Shown here: piece by piece, positions 13,501 to 21,706 of the stretch
Position numbering within the stretch: the stretch's first letter is position 1
Layout of the letters: the number at the start of each line of letters is the position of its first letter
Source: CAYFJO01 sp964343305
Lineage (GTDB): Bacteria; Planctomycetota; Planctomycetia; Pirellulales; Pirellulaceae
Direction: 5' to 3'
Assembly (NCBI GenBank): GCA_964343305.1
Contig: CAYFJO010000129.1
Span: forward strand, 1 to 25,163
DNA length: 25,163 nucleotides
Translations under genes and position numbers: made by a program
The notes under the pieces: generated by a model
The model's database searches: none
What the model saw: only the letters and a program-made list of their open reading frames with translations
What the model was told of the DNA's origin: nothing

Positions 13501-15732
13501 GACTTCTATGGATCGTATGAAAACAAGTTGCGATACGCAGCCGAACTGGGCGATGTGCGGCGTGTTGAGGAGTTGATCGAGGCGTACAAGGCCGTGATCG
13601 AGCCGCTACGATTTCCCGTTCGTCAATACGCGCACACCCATGTGTCGCCGGAAGAGCCCGGCGTGCGGTCCGATTTTCGTGAGACGTTGTATTGGAATCC
13701 GCTGCTCATCACGGATGCCGAGGGCCGCGCGACGATCGAATTTGATTTGTCGGACAGTGTGACATCGTTCCATGTTACCTCAGACGCGCACGGACGTGGC
13801 CGCATCGGCAACGGGCACGGACGACTCGTGTCGCGAATGCCGTTCAGCGTCGAGCCAAAGTTGCCACTGGAAGTTACGGCCGGCGACCGGATCGATGTGC
13901 CGCTGGCTGTCAATAATGACACGTCGGATGAACTGTCGGTCGACTTGAAGATTCAACACAATGATTTGTTGTCGCTGGTCGATGAGTCCGATCGAACCGT
14001 CGTGCTTGGTGCGGAACAACGTCAACGCGAGCATTTCACGTTCGAGGTCGTTGGCACGCGCGGGGATGCGGGCATCGACGTGCATGGCAACGCCGGCGAT
14101 TTGTCGGACACCGTCAAACGATCGATCAAAGTCGTGCCGCCGGGCTTCCCCGTTTCGCAGTCGTACGCAGGCCGCATCGACGGGTCGCACCAGTTCACCG
14201 TTGTGATGCCTGATACATGGGTCGACGGTTCGCTGGATGTAAAACTCGCGGCTTATCCAACGGCACTTGCGGACTTGGACAAAGGGATTGACGGCATCCT
14301 CCGCGAGCCGTCTGGCTGTTTTGAACAAACGTCTTCGTCAAATTACCCGAACATCATGGCGTTGCGATACATGCAGGAAAACGACATTGCCGGTCCAGAG
14401 ATCACGCGGCGTGCAAAGGATCTGCTGAAGCGGGGCTACGGCAAGCTGGTCAGTTTCGAATGCCCGAAGCGCGGTTACGAATGGTTCGGCGGCGACCCGG
14501 GACACGAGGCACTCACCGCGTATGGCCTGCTCGAATTCCGGGACATGAGCGACGTGTGGAACGTCGATCAGGGAATGGTCACGCGAACGGCCAAGTGGTT
14601 GATGAATCGCCGCGATGGCAAGGGCGGCTTTCAACGCAATAGCCGGGCACTCGATTCGTTTGGCAGTGCGACCCCTGAAATCACGAACGCATATATCGTT
14701 TGGGCCTTGACTGAAGCCGGCCAAAAGGGAATTGAAAAGGAAATTGCTCAAGTGGTTGAGCTTGGCAACCAATCAAATGATCCCTATTTGGTTGCCTTAG
14801 CTGCATCGTCAGCAGTCAACTCGTCGCACGAAATCGCGACGCGATTGCTCGACAAGCTGGTCAAGTTGCAGCAAGACGACGGCCACCTTGTCGGCACAGA
14901 CGGATCGATCACTCGCAGCGGCGGACTGTCGCTGCAGGTCGAAACCACTTCGCTGGCAGCTTTGAGTTGGCTGAAGAAAGCGAAGTATTCTGCGTATGCC
15001 GCGAAGGCGTTAGATTGGATCACGAAAAATCGCCAAGGATCCGGCAGCTTTGGATCGACACAGGCGACGGTGTTGGCTCTGAAGGCATTGGTCGAACACG
15101 CCAACGCGAATCGTAGCCAGATCACGGACGGTGATTTGGTGCTGGACGTGAATGGCCGTGAAGTTGGCCGGCGATCGTTTGTGGGCGGAGTACGTCAGGC
15201 AATTGAAATCGACGGTGTCGCTGAGTCGTTCCAACCGGGCAGCAACGAGTTAAAGTTGGAATTGACGGACGACAATTCAATGTCGTTCTCGTTGGAAGTG
15301 AGTTATCGCACCCGTCGTCCGGTCAGCAGCGAATGTCCATTGCAGTTGTCGACCAGGCTGAGCAACGACGAGTTGAAGGCCGGTGACGTTGCCAGGCTGC
15401 ACGTCGAATTGTCCAACACATCCGCGAAGGGCCAGCCAATGACCGTGGCGATCGTTGGCATCCCGGCCGGTCTCGAAGTGCGTGCCGATCAACTCAAGGA
15501 ATTGCAGGAGGCCGGATTGTTCGACTACTACGAGATGGATGCGCGCGAGGTCGTCTGTTATTGGCGATCGCTCGGCCCCGATGTGAGGGACGAGCAGAAG
15601 ATCGCATTCGACTTGGAGCTGATTGCCGAGATCCCTGGCAAGTACGAGGGCCCAGCTTCACGAACATATCTTTATTACACGGCCGAACAAAAGCATTGGG
15701 TCGATCCGCTGCAGGTCGAAATCGCGCCTTGA
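10516..15732 (+). CDS. Anti-sigma-like domain fused to membrane alpha-2-macroglobulin with thioester motif
   Basis: The 1738-residue protein starts at an ATG 8 bases after GGG. Residues 1-60 (WELVYDLLSDDDTVALQERI, ASDPDVARAYDAVKQELEL) resemble the helical N-terminus of planctomycete anti-sigma factors. TM1 spans about 91-110. Macroglobulin domains follow, including MG2-type TTDKPLYRPGETV (238-250). A second hydrophobic pair, about 800-821 and 831-850 with RRLSAGWR between, should cross the membrane twice and put the rest outside. The A2M domain begins near ETLYWNPLLITDAEG (1056-1070). The thioester motif GCFEQ (C1268, Q1271) starts a helical thioester domain (about 1268-1560), followed by a C-terminal beta domain. 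The family traps proteases by covalent capture. Coupling of trapping to the upstream sigma factor is inference. Its stop is 5 bases from that of the convergent VWA gene. Confidence 0.88.
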   Translation: MNKDDLQQQLWELVYDLLSDDDTVALQERIASDPDVARAYDAVKQELELVAQAAKLDTEPISLAAPADERERTTKPLASTKRQWRRSRHAAWLVGLTAAVLLLVTVVLYVRPNSPIRSVAARQAEQDIADRFVRTKISGPSQLTKGIDNYYTVSTTAIDGRPQVADVSYHLYDTRTGELTLQRNDTTNENGKLLVTLPPDKFTSRSRLEIETRQDSETIGKLEAHLGVDEVQHETYLTTDKPLYRPGETVMFRSLTLSRFGLRDDRDLPVQFEIRDPAGTTVPESRHNGITNHGVGNGAFTIDTNRPGGMYTLVATSLDGQFKEAKREFVVRDYRTPRLKKELELTRDSYSPGDEVIADFSARRAEGGPVADAVLQIAAVVDGKAIEIQPANATAAADGTYRIRFNLPDEIEMGSGNLSVVVDDGGTKETISKTIPINLGRVEVAFYPEGGDLVEGIESRVYFHAVDPLGKPVHLNGRIVDQSGDEIAAIETHEKSEGRGSFRIMPKMDESYRLEIDSPEDAEGEFELPAVNEECFVVLDTGAKVFEAGKPIELNVRTTKPVPLVVAAVCRGVHVGQTELEGSQQVTVALPPRADGVIRLTVYDYSQSPPVPVAERLVYRRPLRKLRVQLEGVAEEYSPGEHVKASLLVTDEKDQPMSATLGISVVDDALLNLADDKSPGLVTRFLLAGDIDSPEDLEDANFFLSDEPEAVEALDLLLGTQGWRRFANVDVDKIAQTELREAVIEAMNSDEPMDDKLAEIWTQAGLATPPIVYDNVSKIRQEYQHSIAQFRGSRESTIQFAGTVSFFGALAVIGALAVCLLRRLSAGWRVWVPSLLAATACLIVGGVWMSSVVDSRGQVAMVPFASHLLFENENAVRDMLPVPHYLDDDVQYFAWHDDFDGDGALDYAFEMPEARRFDDWGRFADVNDRFGIEENFAHVKRIPPILQHRALGLVAVEERLAEAQFEKHGNWRFFRGPQVRYRLDGTANAHFLGERDFYGSYENKLRYAAELGDVRRVEELIEAYKAVIEPLRFPVRQYAHTHVSPEEPGVRSDFRETLYWNPLLITDAEGRATIEFDLSDSVTSFHVTSDAHGRGRIGNGHGRLVSRMPFSVEPKLPLEVTAGDRIDVPLAVNNDTSDELSVDLKIQHNDLLSLVDESDRTVVLGAEQRQREHFTFEVVGTRGDAGIDVHGNAGDLSDTVKRSIKVVPPGFPVSQSYAGRIDGSHQFTVVMPDTWVDGSLDVKLAAYPTALADLDKGIDGILREPSGCFEQTSSSNYPNIMALRYMQENDIAGPEITRRAKDLLKRGYGKLVSFECPKRGYEWFGGDPGHEALTAYGLLEFRDMSDVWNVDQGMVTRTAKWLMNRRDGKGGFQRNSRALDSFGSATPEITNAYIVWALTEAGQKGIEKEIAQVVELGNQSNDPYLVALAASSAVNSSHEIATRLLDKLVKLQQDDGHLVGTDGSITRSGGLSLQVETTSLAALSWLKKAKYSAYAAKALDWITKNRQGSGSFGSTQATVLALKALVEHANANRSQITDGDLVLDVNGREVGRRSFVGGVRQAIEIDGVAESFQPGSNELKLELTDDNSMSFSLEVSYRTRRPVSSECPLQLSTRLSNDELKAGDVARLHVELSNTSAKGQPMTVAIVGIPAGLEVRADQLKELQEAGLFDYYEMDAREVVCYWRSLGPDVRDEQKIAFDLELIAEIPGKYEGPASRTYLYYTAEQKHWVDPLQVEIAP

Positions 15733-15737
15733 TGAAA

Positions 15738-18245
15738 CTAGATGCGCCGTAGCAGAATGCTGCCGAGCAAACAAAACAAGGCGGCGAAATAGGCCCAGTG
15801 GGCAATGGACCTCCGCCGTCGCTGAGGGGTGATTTCGTCACGAACGGTGTCGGGAGTGATCGACGGCAGTTTGGCGAGGGACGGTGGCAATGCATCCGAA
15901 AGGCGATATTCGGCCGGGTAGGGACGATGGTAATGAAGCACCTTGAGTTTGTCGCTGTCTCGGTCGCGCACCCGCAGGGTTAATCGCTGGTGATCCGCCA
16001 AATCGATTTGGGTTTCATAGCGGCCTAGTCCGATTTCCTTGATGGCGACGTCATGCATTTTGCCGTTTTCATCCAATGCGGATGCGTCCCAAGTCACGTC
16101 GTTGACGGGTGCTCCACTGGCCGCGGTTCGTTTGATGTTCAGGTGCCACCGTTCCGCGTTTTTCTGATTGCTGACTTGCAGCCCCTCGGTGTCCGTCTTG
16201 CGAAGCACGCCCCTGAGTGCTTGTGCCCAAAACTTGCCAAAGTCGTCCCAGGCCAGCCATTCGCCACCCCAACGCTCGGTCAGATCGCTGGTGTAGGCCA
16301 TTCCGCTGCCAAGTCCGTATCTCGAAACGGCCAACAACGGATCGCCCGTCTCGGCGACCAGCAACAACTGGGCGGTGGGCTTTGATTGTGTCATCACATA
16401 GCCGAGCGAAAACGGCAAGTCCGTGTCGCGATAGCCAGCGAGAATCGGATGGTCACCCGTCTGCACGCTGCCATACAAATCTTCCTTGATCGCCGATCGC
16501 GATGCCTGCATCGTCTCTTTCGTAAAGATCTGCGGCACGTTCGCCGGATCGTTGGTTTCGTAATACCGTCCGCGGCCGATTTCAGCGACGCTGGCCAGTA
16601 GTTGCCGGTCGGCGCCACCGAGGGCGACGGTCGAGACGGTGATACCGGCGTCCGTCATGCCCTGGGTCAAACCTTCATGGTCTGCCGGTTGCGTCTGGCC
16701 GTCGCTCAACACGATCATGTGCCGGATCTTGGCGGGTGCGTTTTCCAACATGTCTTTGCCAGCGACCATCCCGGCGTACATGTACGTTCCTCCGCCCGCG
16801 GCAAGCGAATCGATCGCCGCGTTGATGGCGTCGGACTCCGTGGCGCTGCGCATCTCGCTAGTGATACGAGCTTGGCTGTCAAAACTTACAACGCCGATCA
16901 TGTCGCGCGGGCCGAGCAACTCGGCGGCCGCCTTGGACGCTTGACGGGCGAGCGCGATTGGCAAACCCTGCATCGAACCGGATTTGTCGATGACCAGTAC
17001 CATCGCCAGCGACGGTTTTTCCTTTTCTTTTTCGAACCGTGAAACAAGCGGTAAGACTTCTTCGACCGGCGTTTTGTAATAGCCGCCGAGCCCGAAACTG
17101 TTTTCCGATCCCAGCATCACGAGACCGCCGCCGAAATCGATGACGTATCGTTTGAGCAGTTGCATTTGGCGCGGCGACATGCCAGTGGCGGGCATGTCCG
17201 CGAGAACCACCGCGTCGAACGCCAGCAGAGCTTCCATCGATTCCGGCAAGCCAAACTTGCCGCGCACGTCGATGTCGAACTCTTGTTCCTTCAGGGCGCG
17301 CGAGAACGGCCGCATCTCGTTGGGCTTTTCGTGCAACACGAGGACGCGCGGCTTGCCGCGCACCGTCACCGTACAGGCGCTATGGTTGTTGATCGGAAAA
17401 TAATCCTCGTCCGGCACAAGTTCCGCGGTCCACATGCTCGGCCCCGAAGTGGTCATGGGCACATCAAAGCTCACGACATTCGGTTCGTCCGGATCCAATT
17501 CGACAGGAGCGTCCAAAACAGCGACGCCTTTGTGGATGATTCGCAGCTTGCCGCCGATTCGACGGTTGGCCGCGAGCTTGACCGACATCCGCACCACTTC
17601 CCCATGAAACGCGATCGGGGCCGACGGTTCGATCGACACGATGGAAGCTTCCGGATTAGACAGTCCGTCGAGACGATGAAAGCGGAGGTCGATTTTCTCT
17701 TCGCTCAGTTGACGCAGCGTGCTGGCAATGTCGGCGTGCGTTTCCTGGCCGTCGGAATACAAAACGATCCGGCGAGATTTGCCGGCCGGAAATGACAAAC
17801 GCGAATCGAGCAGCCCGGCAGACAATCGGCTGGCGCTGCGAAACTCGTCATCCGAAACGCCGGTTTGCCAATCGGTCAATACTCCCCTTAGTTCCTCTGG
17901 CTCGGCGAATCGTCTCGCCTTGCCGGCCACGGCGAACAGCGTCCAACTGTCGGCCGAATGCAGCTTGTCGATCGTCTGTTGGATCTCGTCAGTCGCCGAA
18001 ATCGCGGACTCCAGGCTCACCGACTGGGAAACGTCTACCAGGAAAACGACATGAACATCCTGGCTTTGGTCCGACAGGAACGGCCGGCACAGGGCCAATA
18101 TCAGCAAAACGATTCCAGCAACCCGCAATGCGAACGCGACGAATCGTTGCCACGCGCCTTGATCGACCAAGGTGAATCGCAGGCCGATCACAAGCACGGC
18201 AATGGCGACGAGCCAGATCAGGGGTTGAAAGGTGATGAATTCCAT
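15738..18245 (-). CDS. Membrane protein with two VWA domains and a glutamine amidotransferase-like domain
   Basis: The 835-residue protein starts at ATG 18245 with two membrane helices (about 6-25 and 35-56). VWA domain 1 follows with MIDAS-type DVSQS (71-75). Beta-rich segments and an amidotransferase-like fold (about 295-405, PRVLVLHEKPNEMRPFSRAL, then DAVVLADMPATGMS and GGGLVMLGSENSFG) lead to VWA domain 2, whose MIDAS is DKSGS (420-424) with a later LSDGQ. This second MIDAS is the canonical one. A further beta-rich part and a C-terminal helix (about 813-832) complete it. The amidotransferase-like part shows no Cys-His-Glu triad that I can identify, so it is probably non-catalytic. Such proteins are typical last members of planctomycete MoxR-DUF58-BatA clusters; their function is not established. 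It follows the BatA gene after the hairpin at 18255-18318. Confidence 0.88.
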   Translation of the reverse strand: MEFITFQPLIWLVAIAVLVIGLRFTLVDQGAWQRFVAFALRVAGIVLLILALCRPFLSDQSQDVHVVFLVDVSQSVSLESAISATDEIQQTIDKLHSADSWTLFAVAGKARRFAEPEELRGVLTDWQTGVSDDEFRSASRLSAGLLDSRLSFPAGKSRRIVLYSDGQETHADIASTLRQLSEEKIDLRFHRLDGLSNPEASIVSIEPSAPIAFHGEVVRMSVKLAANRRIGGKLRIIHKGVAVLDAPVELDPDEPNVVSFDVPMTTSGPSMWTAELVPDEDYFPINNHSACTVTVRGKPRVLVLHEKPNEMRPFSRALKEQEFDIDVRGKFGLPESMEALLAFDAVVLADMPATGMSPRQMQLLKRYVIDFGGGLVMLGSENSFGLGGYYKTPVEEVLPLVSRFEKEKEKPSLAMVLVIDKSGSMQGLPIALARQASKAAAELLGPRDMIGVVSFDSQARITSEMRSATESDAINAAIDSLAAGGGTYMYAGMVAGKDMLENAPAKIRHMIVLSDGQTQPADHEGLTQGMTDAGITVSTVALGGADRQLLASVAEIGRGRYYETNDPANVPQIFTKETMQASRSAIKEDLYGSVQTGDHPILAGYRDTDLPFSLGYVMTQSKPTAQLLLVAETGDPLLAVSRYGLGSGMAYTSDLTERWGGEWLAWDDFGKFWAQALRGVLRKTDTEGLQVSNQKNAERWHLNIKRTAASGAPVNDVTWDASALDENGKMHDVAIKEIGLGRYETQIDLADHQRLTLRVRDRDSDKLKVLHYHRPYPAEYRLSDALPPSLAKLPSITPDTVRDEITPQRRRRSIAHWAYFAALFCLLGSILLRRI

Positions 18246-18254
18246 TTGTTATCC

Positions 18255-18318
18255 GTAGGACGGATTGCCGAACCGTCCGTTACGTGCACATGGCGGACGG
18301 ATTGGCAATCTGTCCTAC
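18255..18318. repeat. Long hairpin (REP/MITE-like) between batA-like and VWA genes
   Basis: Arms at 18255-18279 and 18294-18318 match over 22 of 25 positions; two of the three differences allow G-T wobble pairs, leaving a single true mismatch. The loop is 14 bases. The ends read GTAGGAC and GTCCTAC. It fills nearly the whole 78-base gap between the two genes. In the minus-strand transcript it could act as an RNA processing or attenuation site, but no T-run follows, so it is not a standard terminator. Confidence 0.65.
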
Positions 18319-18323
18319 ATTTC

Positions 18324-20102
18324 TCATCCAACTTTGCGCCGATGGTAGAGCAGCGATTCGATTGTCAAAACTAAAATGGCGAGCAACGTCAGCAAATGTG
18401 CTGGAGCGTAGCCTCGACGAATCGGCTTACTGGTGTCCTCGACCTTGGCGTTATCTAACAGGGACTCACTCGCGGAAAGCAGACTGCATGCGACCAGCCA
18501 ATCGCCGCTTTTGTTGTTCAACTCATAAAATCCGAGGTCGCTCAGCGGCGGAAGTTTCTTTCCCACCACGTTTTGCTCGGAGCGATCTTGTGGCTCGGCA
18601 GGCGCGGAAACTTTCGTCGCCTCACCTTCGCCAACACCGGGGATCATGACCACGTCACTGGGCCGATAAACGGATGTTAACGATTCTTCGCGCCCCGCCA
18701 GGTGCGTTGCAGCCGAATGCACCAAAACGGGAAACCACGCGCTGAAGTAAAACTCCGCGGCCACCGGGTCCATGTTCACCACAATCGCCGACTTGCCATC
18801 GCGGCTCGCCCGGTATACCAGTGGGACTCCTTCGTCGCTGACCACGAGGAGCTTTGCATTTTCACATGGCTCAATTTGTCGAGCACCGATAAATGGAATG
18901 GAAGTCACGTCCACGAATCGCAGCGCCGGATGATCTTCGACCAGCAACCTGGGCGCCACGGCCTGAACCTCGTCGCCCAAACTCGTCCACCATGCGGACT
19001 CGCCAGCGGGTTGAAAAATCAACGCTTGCTTGGCGTCGGGAGTGGCGGCTTTGGCCAAAACTATTTGCGGGTTTTGGTCGGTCAGTTGCAGCAACCCCGC
19101 GCCGCGCGAGAAAGCCACAACGCTGTTTTCAAGAAAAAATCGGTCGTCCGATTGAACAGCCACGCGGACCGGTCGCGGCTGTTGGGCAGCCAGATAGGCG
19201 ATGTCATCTTTCGCGAACGAGTCCGCCAAATCCAGTTTCGCAATCCAGCGTCCTGGCTCGGCGTCGTCCAACGTGTAGACTTGTGGCGAGTTAACGCCGG
19301 GATCGACCTGGAGTGGGATGACTTTGAACAGGTTCTCAGTGCCATCGGCACCGAGCCGACTGACGAGCAAGTCCATCTCGACTGGCTTGTCATGCGTCGA
19401 AGCAATTTGAAAATAAAAACCAAGTTGCCGGCCGGGGCCCGGTACGTAACCCAGATCCGCGGCTACGATCCCGATGTTGTTGTCCGCCTTGCCAACCTTG
19501 AGCAATTCGACATGTCGCGGCAGTTGCCCGCAATCGAAGCAACCATCGGTGATCAGAATGACGCGATGATCTTTGGACTCCGTTTCCGCCTCGGATAACA
19601 CCGACGGCCGAAACGAATAGTCGGTCGATGGAATCACGTCAATCGCATCCAGCAGTTCCCGTGGATTGTCGGTCAAGTGCGACCGATAAACGAGATCGTG
19701 CCCGACCGACGCCACCGCGGCTCGCTGCGCTCCGTCGAATGCACGGACAATCTCCGATGCCGTCGCCTTTGCTTCGTCCAGCCGAGATGCGTTTCCATGC
19801 CGGGCGCTCATCGAAGCGCTGTGATCGATCAGGATCAAAACATCCTTGTGCTCGTCGTCAGTCCATTGTGGACCAGTCAACGCGAGTGCCGCGGCGCTGA
19901 ACGCCAGAATCATCAGAAGCAACGACCAAAAGTCGCGCAGCCGCCGAAAGAGGCTGGATGTGCGTTTTTCCTGGAAAATCTTCTCCCACAGAAAGTAGGC
20001 AGTCGTGGGCTTTCGCCGCGGTCGAACCTTGAGAAAATAGACCGCGACCAACGGAATCAGGCTCAGGAACGCCCAGAAAAAAATGGGGCTGGCAAATGTC
20101 AC
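18324..20102 (-). CDS. BatA N-terminal domain and VWA membrane protein
   Basis: This 592-residue protein starts with GTG at 20102, overlapping the TGA of the DUF58 gene by four bases (GTGA). Residues 1-76 are a BatA-type N-terminus: a membrane helix (6-24), the basic segment KVRPRRKPTTAYFLWEKIFQ and a second helix (57-76). The VWA domain follows with MIDAS DHSAS (93-97) and a later ITDG (IDAS/MIDAS support region). A long beta-rich middle, probably with an amidotransferase-like or CARDB-like fold, leads to a C-terminal helix (about 568-585) ending in basic residues. In the family, BatA-like proteins work with MoxR AAA+ ATPases and DUF58 proteins in the cell envelope, possibly in complex assembly or stress tolerance. 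The coupling by overlap supports joint expression here. Confidence 0.88.
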   Translation of the reverse strand: MTFASPIFFWAFLSLIPLVAVYFLKVRPRRKPTTAYFLWEKIFQEKRTSSLFRRLRDFWSLLLMILAFSAAALALTGPQWTDDEHKDVLILIDHSASMSARHGNASRLDEAKATASEIVRAFDGAQRAAVASVGHDLVYRSHLTDNPRELLDAIDVIPSTDYSFRPSVLSEAETESKDHRVILITDGCFDCGQLPRHVELLKVGKADNNIGIVAADLGYVPGPGRQLGFYFQIASTHDKPVEMDLLVSRLGADGTENLFKVIPLQVDPGVNSPQVYTLDDAEPGRWIAKLDLADSFAKDDIAYLAAQQPRPVRVAVQSDDRFFLENSVVAFSRGAGLLQLTDQNPQIVLAKAATPDAKQALIFQPAGESAWWTSLGDEVQAVAPRLLVEDHPALRFVDVTSIPFIGARQIEPCENAKLLVVSDEGVPLVYRASRDGKSAIVVNMDPVAAEFYFSAWFPVLVHSAATHLAGREESLTSVYRPSDVVMIPGVGEGEATKVSAPAEPQDRSEQNVVGKKLPPLSDLGFYELNNKSGDWLVACSLLSASESLLDNAKVEDTSKPIRRGYAPAHLLTLLAILVLTIESLLYHRRKVG

Positions 20103-20962
20103 GCGACCAAACCCCCGCGTCGTAGAATGTCTTGAATCACGGACTCAAACGGATAATCGGGACTGGTCGACGCCAGGCCGATGCCACGCTGGGCGCAATG
20201 TTTTTGCAGTCCTGAATTCCAGTCGGCGACCGCTTGCTCGTACATCTTTGCTTCGTGTGGCGTAATCGTCACTCGCTGTCGCTGGTCGGTCTCGACGCAC
20301 TGAAGTTCCACGTCGCCTTTCCATTCACAGCGGGTGTCGTTGTCGTCCTGGACCTGCAGGCAATAAACGTCGTGTCGGTGAAACTGTAAATACTTCAGTC
20401 CGTCCTCGAACCCCGCGGGAAACAAAAAGTCGGACAACGCGATCACCATGCCGCGCCGATGATGCCGAGCTTGAAAGACGCGGCTGCACGTGTTGAATCG
20501 TGTGTCGCCGTCAAACGTCTCGGCCTGTTCCAACGCTCTCAGGAACTTCAAAACGTTTCCACGTCCGCGGCAAGGATCGAGCAACGGCGTCAGAGTGCTG
20601 CCCAGTCCATAGACCGACAAACGATCGAGACTGTTGAGCGCAATGTAGCCCAATGCAGCGGCCAATTGCCGGGCGTACAAAAACTTGCTTTCCATCGATC
20701 GGCTGCAATCCACCAGGATGTAGATGGTGGCATCTTCTTCGAGTTCGAACAGTTTGATGACCAGCGACTCAAACCGAGCGAACACTCGCCAGTCGATCGA
20801 GCGATAGTCGGCCCCGAAATAGTATTCGGCATAGTCGGCAAACGTGATGCCAGCACCCTTTTTCGTTGTCCGCCGATCCGCCTGCAGCGATCCGCCAAGC
20901 ACCTTGCGAGCCAGCAAGTAAAGCGAATCAAGTCGGCGGATGAAGGCGGGGTCGGTGAGCAT
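20099..20962 (-). CDS. DUF58 domain protein of the MoxR cluster
   Basis: From the ATG at 20962 the protein has 287 residues. The reading frame stays open upstream to 21073, but that part overlaps the retropepsin gene and is Cys/Ser-rich without family similarity, so I exclude it. Starting at MLTDPAFIRRLDSLYLLARK gives the expected family length. The DUF58 signature is at 36-63: G-x-G-x-x-F-x-D-Y, the YFGADYRSIDW block and FARF. A VWA-like fold follows with a MIDAS-type DCSRS (85-89). No membrane helix is present. DUF58 proteins are regular partners of MoxR ATPases and BatA-type VWA proteins. It lies 7 bases after the retropepsin stop and overlaps the BatA start by four bases. Confidence 0.9.
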   Translation of the reverse strand: MLTDPAFIRRLDSLYLLARKVLGGSLQADRRTTKKGAGITFADYAEYYFGADYRSIDWRVFARFESLVIKLFELEEDATIYILVDCSRSMESKFLYARQLAAALGYIALNSLDRLSVYGLGSTLTPLLDPCRGRGNVLKFLRALEQAETFDGDTRFNTCSRVFQARHHRRGMVIALSDFLFPAGFEDGLKYLQFHRHDVYCLQVQDDNDTRCEWKGDVELQCVETDQRQRVTITPHEAKMYEQAVADWNSGLQKHCAQRGIGLASTSPDYPFESVIQDILRRGGLVA

Positions 20963-20969
20963 TTCTAAG

Positions 20970-21407
20970 CTAACTTGTTTTAACGTGATATTGATGATTC
21001 GGGCTGAGCAGAAGCACTTCTTCTCGGCGTCGGCTGATGATGACGTCGAAGATGTCGAGCACATCGCGACCAAGAATACTCACGTCCGTTGCTTCTGGCT
21101 GAGTAAATGCGGCGAACTCGCCACGAACGCGGGCCGGGCCCCCAGCCTTGCAAGTAAACTCAACGATCGTCGTCAACAACACAGATTCCACCGAACCACC
21201 TATTCCATACAAATCAGAATCAGACGAGGTTTGAGTTTGCATGTTGAGACGAGCGAGCAAGCCAGCACTGAAGACAGTGCGGTCGGCTCCGGAATCAAGC
21301 AGAAAGGCGTCGGCAACCATCGTTCCGTCGGCGCAACCTACATTGGCATCCACTAGCGGTCGAGTCCTACCCTCTTCATCTGTTTCCCAATAGCCCGCGA
21401 CCAACAT
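20970..21407 (-). CDS. Retropepsin-like aspartic protease
   Basis: The 145-residue protein carries one aspartic protease motif, FLLDSGADRT (36-43 region, D38), in place of the usual DTGA, a flap-like YGIGGSVES (67-75) and the hydrophobic-Gly element SILGRD (110-115). This is the single-motif arrangement of retropepsins, which form the active site by dimerisation. No signal peptide or membrane helix is seen, so it is probably cytoplasmic. Its start overlaps the end of the preceding small gene by 32 bases, with GGGG about 10 bases before the ATG, indicating a coupled pair. It sits between moxR and the DUF58 gene, which is not its usual location. Substrate unknown; the partner small protein is a candidate. 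Confidence 0.8.
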   Translation of the reverse strand: MLVAGYWETDEEGRTRPLVDANVGCADGTMVADAFLLDSGADRTVFSAGLLARLNMQTQTSSDSDLYGIGGSVESVLLTTIVEFTCKAGGPARVRGEFAAFTQPEATDVSILGRDVLDIFDVIISRRREEVLLLSPNHQYHVKTS

Positions 21408-21696
21408 TGACTTTTGGCCCCTTCTTTCTAAAGATGTAACGGACCAACGCTCCTCTGTCCTCGGGATGTTGTTTCTCGGCCCACGCCCACGCTTCTTCAG
21501 GCGAATCTGCTAGGAAGAATTCCTGGTCCGCAACGACGATAAACTTGCCTCGTGCAGCAGGAAGAATCTCTTCCCAATGCGTTTGCAACCACCGTGAGTT
21601 CTTGCGATATTGTTCGCTCTGCTCCCGTGAACGTGCTATCTCGTTCGGATCGGTCACCGTCTCAACAACCAGTTTTTGTTGTGTACTTCGAATCAT
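21376..21696 (-). CDS. Small unknown protein (possibly DUF5678-like) preceding retropepsin
   Basis: I start at ATG 21696, with AAGG 7 bases upstream directly after the moxR stop codon, giving 106 residues; the longer frame to 21729 would overlap moxR. The N-terminus (about 1-30) contains a charged helix. The core NSRWLQTHWEEILPAARGKF, then IVVADQEFFLADSPEEAWAW, resembles small DUF5678-type proteins that often accompany retropepsin-like proteases; that family match is from memory and not certain. It ends in a basic tail (YIFRKKGPKVN). No signal peptide or membrane helix. Tight coupling to the protease gene suggests that the two work together. Confidence 0.7.
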   Translation of the reverse strand: MIRSTQQKLVVETVTDPNEIARSREQSEQYRKNSRWLQTHWEEILPAARGKFIVVADQEFFLADSPEEAWAWAEKQHPEDRGALVRYIFRKKGPKVNVGRGLLGNR

Positions 21697-21706
21697 CAAT
21701 TGACCT

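Noticed and set aside
17160..17795. Plus-strand 211-residue His/Arg-rich frame
   Set aside because: Antisense shadow of the double-VWA gene.
18702..19598. Plus-strand 298-residue frame opposite the BatA-VWA gene
   Set aside because: No recognisable motif and fully covered by the convincing minus-strand VWA protein.
20963..21073. N-terminal extension of the DUF58 gene
   Set aside because: It overlaps the retropepsin gene and is unlike DUF58 N-termini; the ATG at 20962 fits the family.
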